A DNA stretch of 64,000 bases from Actinoplanes siamensis (GCF_016862395.1 NZ_BOMW01000052.1:1-64000); one strand, 5' to 3'; positions 50,043-59,265 are shown, counted from the stretch's first letter. The notes: generated from the sequence alone by a model not told the origin. Translations and numbers: made by a program.

Positions 50043-50429
50043 ATGCTCGATCTAGACCTGTTACCAGGGGAGTACGCGGTGTGCCGCCTGTCGGCCGGGT
50101 CGTCCCTGCCCCCCTCCCTGACCACGGGTCCGGACGACAAGAGCGTCATCTCGGTGACCTGGGGCCTCGACGAGATCTCGATCATCTGCCCGTCCGGCCG
50201 GGCGCCGGCCGACGCCGAGGCCGACACCGCGTGGCGATGTCTGCGCGTGGCCGGCCTGACCACGGCGATGACCGGGGTGCTCGCCTCACTGGTCGGGCCA
50301 CTCGCCGACGCCCGGGTCAACATCGTCACGTTCTCCACCTACGACACGGACTACCTGCTGGTCCCGACGGTGCGCCTGACCGAGGCGGTCAACACGCTGA
50401 CCGCGGCCGGCCACCGAATCGCGGGCTGA
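50043..50429 (+). CDS. ACT-domain protein
   Basis: 128 residues. Two ACT-like modules: SVISVTWGLDEISIICPSG, then AMTGVLASLVGPLADARVNIVTFSTYDTDYLLVPTVRL (~80-118). It resembles the aspartate-kinase-type ACT proteins found alone in many genomes. It probably binds an amino acid; effector and partner are unknown. It sits 0.9 kb from pheA. Confidence 0.8.
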   Translation: MLDLDLLPGEYAVCRLSAGSSLPPSLTTGPDDKSVISVTWGLDEISIICPSGRAPADAEADTAWRCLRVAGLTTAMTGVLASLVGPLADARVNIVTFSTYDTDYLLVPTVRLTEAVNTLTAAGHRIAG

Positions 50430-50469
50430 CGATCTGGCACGGTGCGGGCTCGGCTCCTACGATTGGCCG

Positions 50470-51087
50470 GTGTCCCCGCACAGCCGCCACCTCCCCCTGG
50501 CCGTGGGCGCGCTGCTGCTGACGGCGCTCACGGCGGCCTGCGGGTCGCCGCCGGCACCGCCCGCGTCGCTGCCGGTGAGCGCCCCGCCGCCGTCCGCGGT
50601 CGACGCACAGCCCTCGGTCGCACTGCCGCCGCCGACGTATGTGCCGTTCTCCCCCGGCATCCCCGGCCCGGGGACGACGTACGCCCCGCCGACATATGCG
50701 TATCCGCCCACGTTCGCGTACCCGACGACGACGGCGCCGACCTCCACCCAGGCCCCGCTCACCAAGTCGCCCACGCCGACCCCGGCGCACGCGCCGAAGT
50801 GCACCGGCCGGCCCACCGGGGCGGAGATCCTCACGCTGATCAAGGGCAAGCCCGGCATTCCGAGTAAGACGCTGCAGGTACAGGGCGGGCCGTACTGCTC
50901 CGGCACGTGGTCGTTCACCACGGTGAAGCTGGCCGGGACGAACGCGGACCAGCAGGAGCCCCTGATGGTGGTGGCCACCGGGCAGGGGAGCACGCTCGCG
51001 CTCGTCGCGGCGGGGTCCGACGTCTGCAACGCCACGGTGCAGGCCAGTTCTCCGGCCGGTATTCGCGTGCTCGCCTGCGGCTTCTGA
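50470..51087 (+). CDS. Predicted lipoprotein with Pro/Thr/Tyr-rich linker
   Basis: 205 residues from GTG 50470. Signal peptide with lipobox L-T-A-A-C (Cys 24), an extended Pro/Ser/Thr/Tyr linker (~27-108), and a compact C-terminal domain (~110-205) with four Cys (KCTGRP, YCSGTW, DVCNAT, LACGF) likely forming two disulphides. Surface-exposed; function unknown. Confidence 0.8.
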   Translation: MSPHSRHLPLAVGALLLTALTAACGSPPAPPASLPVSAPPPSAVDAQPSVALPPPTYVPFSPGIPGPGTTYAPPTYAYPPTFAYPTTTAPTSTQAPLTKSPTPTPAHAPKCTGRPTGAEILTLIKGKPGIPSKTLQVQGGPYCSGTWSFTTVKLAGTNADQQEPLMVVATGQGSTLALVAAGSDVCNATVQASSPAGIRVLACGF

Positions 51088-51094
51088 GGTCTCC

Positions 51095-51255
51095 GCGCTC
51101 CGCACCCGTCTGCACGCCCCGCGCCTTCCGCGCCCCGCGCCCGCCTGCACGCCCCGCACCCCGCCCGCACCTGCGCGCTCCGCGCCCGCCCGTGCCTGCG
51201 CGCGCCGCACCCGCCTGCGTCGCCCGTGCCTGCGCGCGCCGCACCCGGCGTGACG
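51095..51255. repeat. Degenerate GC-rich repeats after the lipoprotein gene
   Basis: Repeats built from CGCCCGCCTGCACGCCCCGC and CCCGTGCCTGCGCGCGCCGC, each two or three times with substitutions. It fills most of the gap before pheA and contains no gene. Confidence 0.7.
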
Positions 51256-51296
51256 CAACCGGACCGAGCGGTGTTGTCCGTGCCTAGACTGTCGGA

Positions 51297-52244
51297 ATGC
51301 CCGGTACGCCGCCCACCCGCTTCACCTACCTCGGCCCGGAAGGCACCTTCACCGAGGCAGCCCTGCGCACCATCCCGGCCGCCGAGCAGGGGCTGCGCAC
51401 CCCGTCCCGCAGCGTGCCCGAGGCGCTCGAGGCCGTGCGGTCCGGCGAGGCCGACGCCGCCCTGGTGCCGCTGGAGAACTCGGTCGGCGGTGCGATTCCG
51501 GTCACGCTGGACGAGTTGGTCACCGGCGGCCCGCTGATGATCGCGCGGGAGGTGCTGCTGCCTGTCGAGTTCCTGCTGGCGGCCGACACGTCGAAGCCGC
51601 TCGCCGAGTTGCGGACCATCGCGGCGCACCCGCAGGCCTCCGCGCAGTGCCGGCACTGGCTGCAGGCCAACGTGCCGGACGCGGTAGTGGTCGACGTCCT
51701 GTCCAACGCGGCGGCGGCGATCAGCGCGGCGGCCGGGGAGTACGACGCGGCCCTGTGCGCCCCGATCGGCGTCTCCCGCAACCGGCTCACCGTGCTGGCC
51801 GAGAAGGTGGCCGACCGGGCCGAGGCGGTGACCCGCTTCGCGCTGCTCACCCGACCCGCGCCGCCCCCGTCGCCGACCGGGGACGACGTCACCTCGCTGG
51901 CCGTGTCGATCCGGCACGACCAGGTCGGCGCGCTGCTGGCGGTGCTCACCGAGCTCGCGACGCGCGGCGTCAACCTGTCCCGGATCGAGTCCCGGCCGAC
52001 CGGGGAGCAACTCGGGACGTATTTCTTCTTCCTCGACTGCACCGGGCACGTCGCCGAGGCCCGCCTGGGCGAGGCGTTGCAGGGGCTGCGCCGGATCTGC
52101 GCCGAGGTCCGGTTCCTGGGCAGTTACGCGCGGCACCGGCTCCAGCCGGAGTCCCCGGTCCAGGCCCCGGCCGGCTTGTCCGACGCCGACTTCGCCGACT
52201 CCGCCGCGTGGCTGGCCCGCCTCCGCGCCGGCCAAGCCGGCTGA
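51297..52244 (+). CDS. pheA: Prephenate dehydratase
   Basis: 315 residues. Catalytic domain (~1-185) with YLGPEGTFTEAAL, VPLENSVGGAIPVTLDELV and the T-R-F motif (VTRFALLTR). Then a regulatory ACT domain with LLAVLTELATRGVNLSRIESRPTGEQLGTYFFFLDCTGH (~210-260), which includes the ESRP phenylalanine-binding motif. It converts prephenate to phenylpyruvate with feedback inhibition by Phe. No chorismate mutase domain is fused. Confidence 0.96.
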   Translation: MPGTPPTRFTYLGPEGTFTEAALRTIPAAEQGLRTPSRSVPEALEAVRSGEADAALVPLENSVGGAIPVTLDELVTGGPLMIAREVLLPVEFLLAADTSKPLAELRTIAAHPQASAQCRHWLQANVPDAVVVDVLSNAAAAISAAAGEYDAALCAPIGVSRNRLTVLAEKVADRAEAVTRFALLTRPAPPPSPTGDDVTSLAVSIRHDQVGALLAVLTELATRGVNLSRIESRPTGEQLGTYFFFLDCTGHVAEARLGEALQGLRRICAEVRFLGSYARHRLQPESPVQAPAGLSDADFADSAAWLARLRAGQAG

Positions 52245-52378
52245 ACCCCGCCCCCAGGACCGCGAGACGCTCCTGGGAGCTGGCCGAGACGGCGCGGTCG
52301 GGCTTGAGAAGTCCTTCCAGGACCGCGAGGCGCAGCTGGGGCCGGACCGGGCGTACGACAGCGGGGTTTTGAATCGGG

Positions 52379-52741
52379 TCAGGCCCAGCCGAGGTCGTGC
52401 AGGCGTTTGTCGTCGATGCCGAAGTGATGGGCGATCTCGTGCACCACGGTGATCGCCACCTCCTCGACCACGTCGTCCTCGGAGTCGCAGATGCGCAGCG
52501 TGGGCAGCCGGTAGATGGTGATCCGGTCGGGCAGGACGCCGGCGTAGTCCCAGCCGCGGTCGGTCAGCGCCGTGCCCTCGTAGACGCCGAGCAGGTCGTC
52601 GCCGCCGTCCGGCGGGGCGTCCTCGACGAGGAACACCACGTTGTTCATCAGGGACAGCAGTTCGACCGGGACCTCGTCGAGGGCGTCACCGACGAGTTCT
52701 TCGAAGCGCTCCCGACTCATCTCCACCGACACACCGACCAT
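52379..52741 (-). CDS. Zincin-like metallopeptidase family protein (MMP-like)
   Basis: 120 residues from ATG 52741. A short domain with the extended zinc motif H-E-I-A-H-H-F-G-I-D (H-E-x2-H-x4-D) near the C-terminus and ERFEELVGDALDEVPVELLS at the start. The family is widespread next to pheA and serS in actinobacteria. Substrate unknown. Confidence 0.9.
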   Translation of the reverse strand: MVGVSVEMSRERFEELVGDALDEVPVELLSLMNNVVFLVEDAPPDGGDDLLGVYEGTALTDRGWDYAGVLPDRITIYRLPTLRICDSEDDVVEEVAITVVHEIAHHFGIDDKRLHDLGWA

Positions 52742-52759
52742 TGTGCCGCCGGGCGTGAT

Positions 52760-52925
52760 CCGCCGGCAGAGCAACCGAGGCGCGGAAAGAGCGGACCGCC
52801 GCCCGCGGCAAGAACAGACCACGGAAAGAACGGACCGCGCCGGAGACCAGGAAGGCCACCGGCGCGGGCCGCCCGCCAACCGCGCCCCGGCGCGGAAAGG
52901 ACGGACCACGCCGGGGCACGGGAGA
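52760..52925. repeat. Degenerate repeats between zincin and OsmC genes
   Basis: GGCGCGGAAAGAGCGGACC-like units recur at about 52780, 52814 and 52892 with changes, in a gene-free gap. Confidence 0.6.
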
Positions 52926-52942
52926 ACTAGCGGAAAAGCGGA

Positions 52943-53371
52943 TCAGGCCAGCTTGGCGGAGAGGCTGATCGCCGCGCCCGGGCTGAGCAGACGCGAGATC
53001 GGACAGTTCTCCTTGGCGTCGGCCGCGATCTTCTGGAACGTGGCCTCGTCGATGCCGGGCACCTCCCCGACGGTCTCGAGGTCGATCCGGGAGACGCCGA
53101 AACCGGCGTCGGTCTTGTCCATGTGCACCTTGGCGACGGTCTCGACCGAGGTGGGCGTGAAGCCCGCGTCGGCGAGACCCTTCGAGAACGCCATCGAGAA
53201 GCAGCCGGAGTGCGCGGCCGCGATGAGCTCCTCGGGGTTGGTCCCCTCGCCCTCCTCGAAACGTGACTTGAAGGAGTAGTTCCCCTGCAGGCCACCCTTA
53301 CCAGTCTTTACCGTGCCGGAACCCTCGGTGAGGTTCCCTTCCCAACGGGCCGTGGCAGAACGAATAGGCAT
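52943..53371 (-). CDS. OsmC/Ohr family peroxiredoxin-like protein
   Basis: 142 residues from ATG 53371. OsmC-type: RSATARWEGNLTEGSGTV, then NPEELIAAAHSGCFSMAFS with the first redox Cys, and NCPISRLLS with the second. It reduces organic hydroperoxides in the cytoplasm. The in-frame extension to 53440 lacks conservation and would run into the divergent gene. Confidence 0.93.
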   Translation of the reverse strand: MPIRSATARWEGNLTEGSGTVKTGKGGLQGNYSFKSRFEEGEGTNPEELIAAAHSGCFSMAFSKGLADAGFTPTSVETVAKVHMDKTDAGFGVSRIDLETVGEVPGIDEATFQKIAADAKENCPISRLLSPGAAISLSAKLA

Positions 53372-53438
53372 GGACAAAACGCTAGCCCATCCGGGGCTCG
53401 GTGGATGCGCCGACGACCCAAGGGCCATGATGGGTCGC

Positions 53439-54098
53439 ATGTCGGAGACGGGGTCGGGGTCCGTGGTCGAGTTCGGTCAGTCGCGTGGATTCCTCCGCGA
53501 TCTGTGGACGGATCGCCGGGTCGCCCCGCTGATCGCCGGGCTCGGTGGGGTGGCCGCGTTCGTGTCGCTGATCTCGGAGTGGCAGGTGACCACGGTCGAC
53601 GGTCTGGTCTACGGGGCCGACGAGGTGGGCGAGACCAAGATGCTGCCGGCCGACCTGTTCGACCTCGGGGGCGGCGGCGCGGCGTATGTGGGCGGACTGC
53701 TCGTGCTGGCCGTCACGGTGGTGCTGGCGGTCTCCGGGCCGCGGGCCGGCCGGCGGTACGCGCGACTCTCCGGCCTGAGCGCCGGTGGGGTGCTGTTCGC
53801 ACTCCTCCTGGCCATGATCCAGCTGCTCGGCGAGCAGAGCCGGCTGATCTCCCGCTTCTACACGATCGAGGTGGACGCCGAGCACCTGCGGGTGGCGCTG
53901 GGGCGTGGCCTGTGGTGCGCGCTGGCCGGGGTGGCCGCCGCGATGATCGCGCTCTGGCTGTCCGGCTCGGCCCGGGAGCGGCCGGCGAAACCTGCGGAGC
54001 CGGCCGATCCGGAGATGGCGGAGCCGCTCGAGCTGAGCATCACACCGGCCGAGCCGTTCGTTTTCACTCCCGACAACCGGGATATACCCCTCCGATGA
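53439..54098 (+). CDS. Hypothetical four-helix membrane protein
   Basis: 219 residues from ATG 53439 (53427 possible). Membrane helices around 28-47, 75-95, 107-127 and 150-172, an exterior loop (EWQVTTVDGLVYGADEVGETK), and a Pro-rich cytoplasmic tail (ERPAKPAEPADPEMAEP). It precedes serS by 30 bp. No known family is recognised. Confidence 0.7.
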   Translation: MSETGSGSVVEFGQSRGFLRDLWTDRRVAPLIAGLGGVAAFVSLISEWQVTTVDGLVYGADEVGETKMLPADLFDLGGGGAAYVGGLLVLAVTVVLAVSGPRAGRRYARLSGLSAGGVLFALLLAMIQLLGEQSRLISRFYTIEVDAEHLRVALGRGLWCALAGVAAAMIALWLSGSARERPAKPAEPADPEMAEPLELSITPAEPFVFTPDNRDIPLR

Positions 54099-54128
54099 GG
54101 CACGCTGATACCGGTAGGCTCCACAACC

Positions 54129-55385
54129 GTGATTGACCTGCGTCTGCTTCGTGACGACCCCGAGCTGATCCGCGCCAGCCAGCGACTGCGCGGCGAGTCC
54201 ACCGAGCTGGTGGACGATCTGCTGCGCGCCGACGAGGAGCGCCGTTCCGCCGTGCAGCGGTTCGAGACGGTCCGGGCCGAGCAGCGGTCCATCGGCAAGG
54301 AGGTCGCGAAGGCGTCCGGGGACGAGCGGGCCGCCCTGCTCGCGCGCACCAAGGAGCTGGCCGCCGAGGTGAAGGCCGCCGAGGCCGCGGCGGGCGAGGC
54401 CGAGCAGGCGCTCAAGCGCGCGCACCTGGCCGTGCCGAACGTGGTGCAGGGCGCGCCGCCCGGCGGCGAGGACGACTTCGTGGTGCTGCGTGAGGTCGGG
54501 ACGATCCCCGAGATCGCGAACGCGAAGGATCACCTGGAAATCGGCGAGGCGCTGCGCGCGATCGACACCGAGCGGGGCGCCAAGGTGTCCGGCTCGCGGT
54601 TCTACTTCCTGACCGGGGTCGGCGCGCTGCTCCAGCTCGGCATGCTGCAGCTGGCCATCCAGCAGGCGGTCGAGCACGGCTTCATCCCGTCGATCACGCC
54701 GACCCTGGTCCGGCCGGAGTCGATGGAGGGCACCGGCTATCTCGGCGCCCACGCCAGCGAGGTCTACCGGCTGGAGGCCGACGATCTCTACCTGGTCGGC
54801 ACGTCGGAGGTGGCGCTGGCCGCGTACCACTCGAACGAGATCATCGATCTGGAGCAGCCGCGGCGGTACGCCGGCTGGTCGTCCTGCTACCGGCGCGAGG
54901 CCGGCTCGCACGGCAAGGACGTGCGCGGCATCCTGCGGGTCCACCAGTTCGACAAGGTGGAGATGTTCTCGTTCGTCCGGCCGGAGGACGCCGAGGCGGA
55001 GCACCAGCGCCTGCTCGCGATGGAGGAGGAGATGCTGGCCAAGGTCGAGATTCCGTACCGGGTGATCGACGTGGCCGCCGGTGACCTCGGGAGCAGCGCG
55101 GTGCGCAAGTTCGACTGCGAGGCGTGGGTGCCGTCGCAGGGGCGGTATCGCGAGGTGACCTCGACGTCGAACACCACCACGTTCCAGGCCCGGCGGCTCA
55201 ACATCCGGTACCGGGACGAGAACGGCAAGCCGCAGACCGCGGCCACGCTGAACGGCACGCTGGCCACCACCCGCTGGCTGATCCCGATCCTGGAGAACCA
55301 CCAGCAGCCGGACGGGTCGGTGCGCGTGCCCAAGGCGCTCCAGCCGTTCCTGGGCGGCCGGGACGTGCTCGAACCCAGCCGCTGA
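54129..55385 (+). CDS. serS: Seryl-tRNA synthetase
   Basis: 418 residues from GTG 54129. An N-terminal long coiled-coil arm (~1-105) grips the tRNA-Ser variable arm. The class II core has motif 1 (ITPTLVRPESMEGTGYL region), motif 2 (SSCYRREAGSHGKDVRGILRVHQFDKVE) and motif 3 (NGTLATTRWLIPILENHQ). Two of its tRNA substrates are encoded in this window. A hairpin follows the stop. Confidence 0.98.
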   Translation: MIDLRLLRDDPELIRASQRLRGESTELVDDLLRADEERRSAVQRFETVRAEQRSIGKEVAKASGDERAALLARTKELAAEVKAAEAAAGEAEQALKRAHLAVPNVVQGAPPGGEDDFVVLREVGTIPEIANAKDHLEIGEALRAIDTERGAKVSGSRFYFLTGVGALLQLGMLQLAIQQAVEHGFIPSITPTLVRPESMEGTGYLGAHASEVYRLEADDLYLVGTSEVALAAYHSNEIIDLEQPRRYAGWSSCYRREAGSHGKDVRGILRVHQFDKVEMFSFVRPEDAEAEHQRLLAMEEEMLAKVEIPYRVIDVAAGDLGSSAVRKFDCEAWVPSQGRYREVTSTSNTTTFQARRLNIRYRDENGKPQTAATLNGTLATTRWLIPILENHQQPDGSVRVPKALQPFLGGRDVLEPSR

Positions 55386-55403
55386 CGATCTCGACATCGC
55401 CTG

Positions 55404-55433
55404 GTCACCAGTTGTCATAGCCGCTGGTGACCG
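55404..55433 (+). terminator. Hairpin after serS
   Basis: GGTCACCAG (55404-55412) pairs with CTGGTGACC (55425-55433); loop 12 nt. Confidence 0.7.
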
Positions 55434-55493
55434 GGCGGTGTACCGTTCTCCTTCCGCCCTCCGCGGGGGTTCGTGAGACCCACGGAGGTTCCG

Positions 55494-56306
55494 ATGCCCC
55501 AGCCTGGGCTGCCCAAGCTCATCGCCACGGATCTCGACGGCACGCTGGTCCGCAGCGACGACACGGTTTCCGCGTTCACCCACGACGTCCTCGAGCGGGT
55601 CCGCGCGGCCGGCATCCGGATCGTCGCCGCGACCGGCCGCGGTCCCCGCCTCACGTCGTTGACCCGCAACGACGTGAGGGTCGCCGACTATCTCGTGCTC
55701 GCCCAGGGCGGCTGGGTGCTGGACCAGGCGGAGTCCCGCTATCTGCGCCAGGCGCGGCTGCCCGGCTGGGTGCTGGCCGACGTGCTGGCCCGGATGGAGT
55801 CGGCGGCCGGCCCGCTCTCGGTGATGTTCGAGGCGCTGGAGCACGACGACTCCCCGCTCTGGGGCGACTTCGACCCGACCTGGCGATACCCGGTCACGAT
55901 CGAGGAGCGCACCCGCGCCGAGTGCCTCACCGGCGACGTGATCAAGGCGTTCGCCCGGTCGTTCGAGCTCGACGTGGACGAGTTGCTGGCGATCGCGCGC
56001 CGGATCGTCCCGCCGGACGTGGCCACGGTCACCCAGGCCGGCCTGGAGTACGTGGAGATCTGCCCGGCGCACGTGGACAAGGGCACCGGTCTCGCGGTGG
56101 TCGCCGAGGCTGTCGGTGTCGACCCGGCGGACGTGCTCGTCTTCGGGGACATGCCCAACGACCTGCCGATGTTCGGCTGGGCCGGGTGGGGCCGGGTGGC
56201 CGTGGCGAACGCGCATCCGGAGCTGCTGGCGGTCGCCGACGATGTGACGTTGACCAATGATCAGGACGGGGTGGCCGTGTATCTTGATCGGCTATTGTCG
56301 AGCTGA
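55494..56306 (+). CDS. HAD-superfamily (Cof-type) phosphatase
   Basis: 270 residues from ATG 55494, favoured over GTG 55473 by GGAGG 5 bp upstream. HAD motifs: ATDLDGTLVRSDD, ATGRGPR, the Lys region HVDKGTGL, and VFGDMPNDLPMFGWAG. C2-capped phosphatases of this type hydrolyse sugar or cofactor phosphates. Followed by a paralogue with a 1-bp overlap. Confidence 0.92.
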   Translation: MPQPGLPKLIATDLDGTLVRSDDTVSAFTHDVLERVRAAGIRIVAATGRGPRLTSLTRNDVRVADYLVLAQGGWVLDQAESRYLRQARLPGWVLADVLARMESAAGPLSVMFEALEHDDSPLWGDFDPTWRYPVTIEERTRAECLTGDVIKAFARSFELDVDELLAIARRIVPPDVATVTQAGLEYVEICPAHVDKGTGLAVVAEAVGVDPADVLVFGDMPNDLPMFGWAGWGRVAVANAHPELLAVADDVTLTNDQDGVAVYLDRLLSS

Positions 56307-57097
56307 TGGCACCCTTTCGGCTGGTTGCGACCGACATCGACGGCACTCTGATCAACGACGAGCGGTTGCTCAGCCGGCAGACGATCGACACGCTCGCCGC
56401 GATGCCGGTGCCTGTGGTCCTGGTGACCGGCCGGCCGCTGCGCTGGCTGGATCAGCTCTACGACCAGTTGCCGGCGCGGCTGCCCGCGATCTGCGCGAAC
56501 GGCGCGGTGATCTACGACCCGCACACCGACGAGGTGCTGCGTGCCGAGGTGATCTCCAGCGAGGTGCTCGTCGACGTGACGCGGCGGCTGCGGGAGGCGG
56601 TGCCGGACATGTCGCTCGCGGTGGAGATCGAGGACGGCCGGGCCTTCCGGCACGAGTCGACCTGGCCGGTCCGGTTCGCCGATCACCGGGTCCGGGTGAT
56701 CTCCTCGCCCGAGGAGCTGACCTCGGCTCCGGCGGTGAAGCTGCTGGCCCGCTCGGCCACCGCCGATCCGGACGACTTCCTGGAACTGGTCAGCAAGACG
56801 CTGGGCGGCGTGGCCGAGGCGACCCGCTCCTCGTCGTCCGCGATGGTGGAGATCTCCGCGGCCGGGGTGACCAAGGCGGCCGGCCTCGCGTGGTTCTGCG
56901 AGCGCGAGGGCATCGGAGCGCAGGACGTGGTCGCGTTCGGCGACATGCCCAACGACATTCCGCTGCTCACCTGGGCCGGGCGGGCGGTGGCGATGGGGAA
57001 CGCGCATCCGGCGGTGCGCGCGGTGGCCGACGAGATCACGGGCACCAACGTCGACGACGGCGTTGCCACCTACCTGCGGAAAGCCTTCGACATCTGA
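56306..57097 (+). CDS. HAD-superfamily (Cof-type) phosphatase, paralogue
   Basis: 263 residues. ATDIDGTLINDER, VTGRPLRWLD, GVTKAAGLAWFC and AFGDMPNDIPLLTWAG form the full HAD set. About a third of residues match the previous gene, suggesting an old tandem duplication with divergent substrate ranges. The start codon shares a base with the previous stop. Confidence 0.92.
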   Translation: MAPFRLVATDIDGTLINDERLLSRQTIDTLAAMPVPVVLVTGRPLRWLDQLYDQLPARLPAICANGAVIYDPHTDEVLRAEVISSEVLVDVTRRLREAVPDMSLAVEIEDGRAFRHESTWPVRFADHRVRVISSPEELTSAPAVKLLARSATADPDDFLELVSKTLGGVAEATRSSSSAMVEISAAGVTKAAGLAWFCEREGIGAQDVVAFGDMPNDIPLLTWAGRAVAMGNAHPAVRAVADEITGTNVDDGVATYLRKAFDI

Positions 57098-57115
57098 ACC
57101 GATCCGGCGGTACGA

Positions 57116-57149
57116 CCGGGCGAGTCCCGCCTGCGCGGAACCCGCCCGG
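57116..57149. terminator. Weak hairpin between convergent HAD and bpa genes
   Basis: CCGGGCG (57116-57122) pairs with CGCCCGG (57143-57149). The 7-bp stem makes this tentative. Confidence 0.4.
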
Positions 57150-57157
57150 ATCGCATC

Positions 57158-57697
57158 TCAGAGGTACTGACCCGTCGGGCTGTCCGGCTTGCCGGGGATG
57201 CCCATCGGGAGCGCCGGGCGGTTCTGTCCGCCCCTGATCTGCTCCAGCTGGAGGCGCGCGGCCATCTGCTGGGCCACGAGCGCGGCCTGGATGCCGTGGA
57301 ACAGGCCCTCCAGCCAGCCAACCAGCTGGGCCTGGGCGATGCGGAGCTCCGCCTCGCTGGGCGGGGTCTCGCCCTCGAACGGGAGGGACAGCCGCTCCAG
57401 CTCCTCACGCAGCTCCGGGGCCAGACCATCCTCCAGCTCCTTGATCGAACGCTGGTGGATCTCCCGCAGCCGGCCACGGCTGGCCTCGTCGAGCGGAGCG
57501 GCCTTCACCTCCTCGAGCAGCTGCTTGATCATGCTGCCGATGCGCATGACCTTCGCCGGCTGCTCGATCAGGTTGCCCGGTTCCTCCGGGCTCATCGTGC
57601 CGTCCTGCTCGATGGTGCCCATCGGGCGGCCGTCGGGGCCCACGACGATGACGGAGCCGTCTTCCTTGTGCTCAGTGGTGCGGGTGTCGTCGGTCAT
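57158..57697 (-). CDS. bpa: Bacterial proteasome activator Bpa
   Basis: 179 residues from ATG 57697 (57706 possible). Disordered acidic start, then a helical bundle with NLIEQPAKVMRIGSMIKQLLEEVKAAPLDEASRGRL and ELRIAQAQLVGWLEGLFHGIQAALVAQQMA. The C-terminal tail ends TGQYL. Bpa forms a dodecameric ring that docks the GQYL tails into the 20S core and opens it without ATP. Length matches Mycobacterium tuberculosis Bpa (174). Confidence 0.95.
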   Translation of the reverse strand: MTDDTRTTEHKEDGSVIVVGPDGRPMGTIEQDGTMSPEEPGNLIEQPAKVMRIGSMIKQLLEEVKAAPLDEASRGRLREIHQRSIKELEDGLAPELREELERLSLPFEGETPPSEAELRIAQAQLVGWLEGLFHGIQAALVAQQMAARLQLEQIRGGQNRPALPMGIPGKPDSPTGQYL

Positions 57698-57882
57698 GCG
57701 ATCCATCTTTGCGCACGCCTTCCAAGGGTGCCCGCGGCCCCGGGGTCTCACGTCGCAGGCGACCGCTTCCGCCGCCGCTCCCCGGTTCCCGACTCCGTCC
57801 GCCTCGAGCCGCGGCCTCGTGGTGTCCGGGTCGAACTCCGCTCCGCCCCGCGTCCGCCGACGGCGGCCTCGCGGCGCGGGCG

Positions 57883-58713
57883 TCAGGGTCGCAGCTCCGC
57901 CACGGCGCACTTGACGCTGCCGCCGCCGCGCTTGAGCTCGGAGAGATCGACGTGGACCGGCTGATATCCGGCGTCGCGCACCTTGCGCCCCATCCCGATC
58001 GCATCGGTGTTCAGGATCACGTGGCGGCCGTCGCTGACCAGGTTCAGCCCGAACGCCTCGGCGTCGGCGCGGTCGGCGAGCACGGCGTCCGGGAAGAGCT
58101 GGGCGAGCACCCGCCGGGAGGCCGGGGAGAACGCCTCCGGGTAGTACGTGACGTGCCGGTCGTCGAGCGCGGCCAGCGCGGTGTCCAGGTGGTAGAACGC
58201 CGGGTCGATCAGCCGCAGCGAGATCACCGGGCGGCCGAGCACCTCCTGCGCCTCGGCGTGCGCGGCCGGGTCGGTGCGGAAGCCGTAGCCGGCCAGGACG
58301 ATGCCGCCGTACGCCGCGGGCAGGTACGCGAAGTCGCCCTCGCCCTCGTTGACGTGCTCGGGGGCGACGAACCGCCAGGAGCCGGCGGTGTCGTAGAACG
58401 CCCGGTGCGCGAGCGCCTCGTCGGCCCGCTGCGGATAGCGGAACCGGGCGCCGTAGACCGTGCCGTCCACCGAGAACGCGCCGTTCGCCGAGTAGACCAT
58501 GTCGGGCAGGCCTGGTCGGGCATCCAGGACGTGCACCACGTGACCCAGATCGATCAGGGTGGCGCGGAGCGATTCCCACTGCTTCAGGGCCTGGCCGGCG
58601 TCGACCGCGACGGTGGTGTCCATCCACGGGTTGATCGCGTACTCGACCGTGAAATGCTCTGGGGGGCACATCAGGTATGCCCGCTTTCGCGGCAATCGCT
58701 CCAGGTGGCTCAT
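57883..58713 (-). CDS. ddaH: Dimethylargininase (amidinotransferase family)
   Basis: 276 residues. Motifs: YLMCPPEHFTVEYAINPWMD, DMVYSANGAFSVDG, EGEGDFAYLP, YHLDTALAAL, and the nucleophile near the end in GGGSVKC (Cys 269). It hydrolyses dimethylarginine to citrulline and dimethylamine, or acts on arginine-related guanidines. It is divergent from an Lrp-type regulator, a conserved actinobacterial pairing for arginine catabolism. Confidence 0.9.
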   Translation of the reverse strand: MSHLERLPRKRAYLMCPPEHFTVEYAINPWMDTTVAVDAGQALKQWESLRATLIDLGHVVHVLDARPGLPDMVYSANGAFSVDGTVYGARFRYPQRADEALAHRAFYDTAGSWRFVAPEHVNEGEGDFAYLPAAYGGIVLAGYGFRTDPAAHAEAQEVLGRPVISLRLIDPAFYHLDTALAALDDRHVTYYPEAFSPASRRVLAQLFPDAVLADRADAEAFGLNLVSDGRHVILNTDAIGMGRKVRDAGYQPVHVDLSELKRGGGSVKCAVAELRP

Positions 58714-58781
58714 GAGGATTTAGCGTAGGTAGGCTGCGGTGCAGCAAACAGCTCGAAATCTTGCTCCTCGGAGGCGAATCG

Positions 58782-59234
58782 TTGCAGATGGACGCCGTCG
58801 ACCACCGAATCATTGCGTTGCTCGTGGCGGACGCCCGCGCGTCGTACGCGGAGATCGGCGGGAAGGTGTCGCTGTCCGCCCCAGCCGTCAAACGCCGGGT
58901 CGACCGCCTGCGGACGGCCGGAGTGATCAAGGGATTCACGACCGTGATCGAGCCGGCCGCGGTGGGGTGGACGACCGAGGCGTTCGTGGAGCTGTACTGC
59001 ACCGGGCGGACCACACCGGCGCAGATCACGGTGGCCACCCGGCGGCATCCGGAGGTGGTCGGGGCGTACACCGTCTCGGGTCAGGCGGATGCGCTGGTGC
59101 ATCTGCGGGCGGCCGACATCGGTCACCTGGAGCAGGCGCTGGAGCGGCTGCGCGCCGAGCCTTTCGTGACCTCGACGCGCAGCATGATCGTGCTGTCCCG
59201 GCTGGTGGAGACGCCGACCGCGATGCCGCTCTGA
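58782..59234 (+). CDS. Lrp/AsnC family transcriptional regulator
   Basis: 150 residues from TTG 58782, chosen because GGAGG at 58769-58773 is 8 bp away, against 14 bp for ATG 58788. HTH: DAVDHRIIALLVADARASYAEIGGKVSLSAPAVKRRVDRL (segments within 4-45). RAM ligand-binding domain: VVGAYTVSGQADALVHLRAAD. The 68-bp gap to ddaH suggests it controls that gene in response to an amino acid, probably arginine or ornithine. Confidence 0.92.
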   Translation: MQMDAVDHRIIALLVADARASYAEIGGKVSLSAPAVKRRVDRLRTAGVIKGFTTVIEPAAVGWTTEAFVELYCTGRTTPAQITVATRRHPEVVGAYTVSGQADALVHLRAADIGHLEQALERLRAEPFVTSTRSMIVLSRLVETPTAMPL

Positions 59235-59265
59235 GCTCCGCGGCGGGCCCGGGTCGAGGAGACCC

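Noticed and set aside
53382..56216. 944-residue protein on the minus strand
   Set aside because: It is antisense to serS and HAD phosphatase genes; high GC at third positions keeps the frame open.
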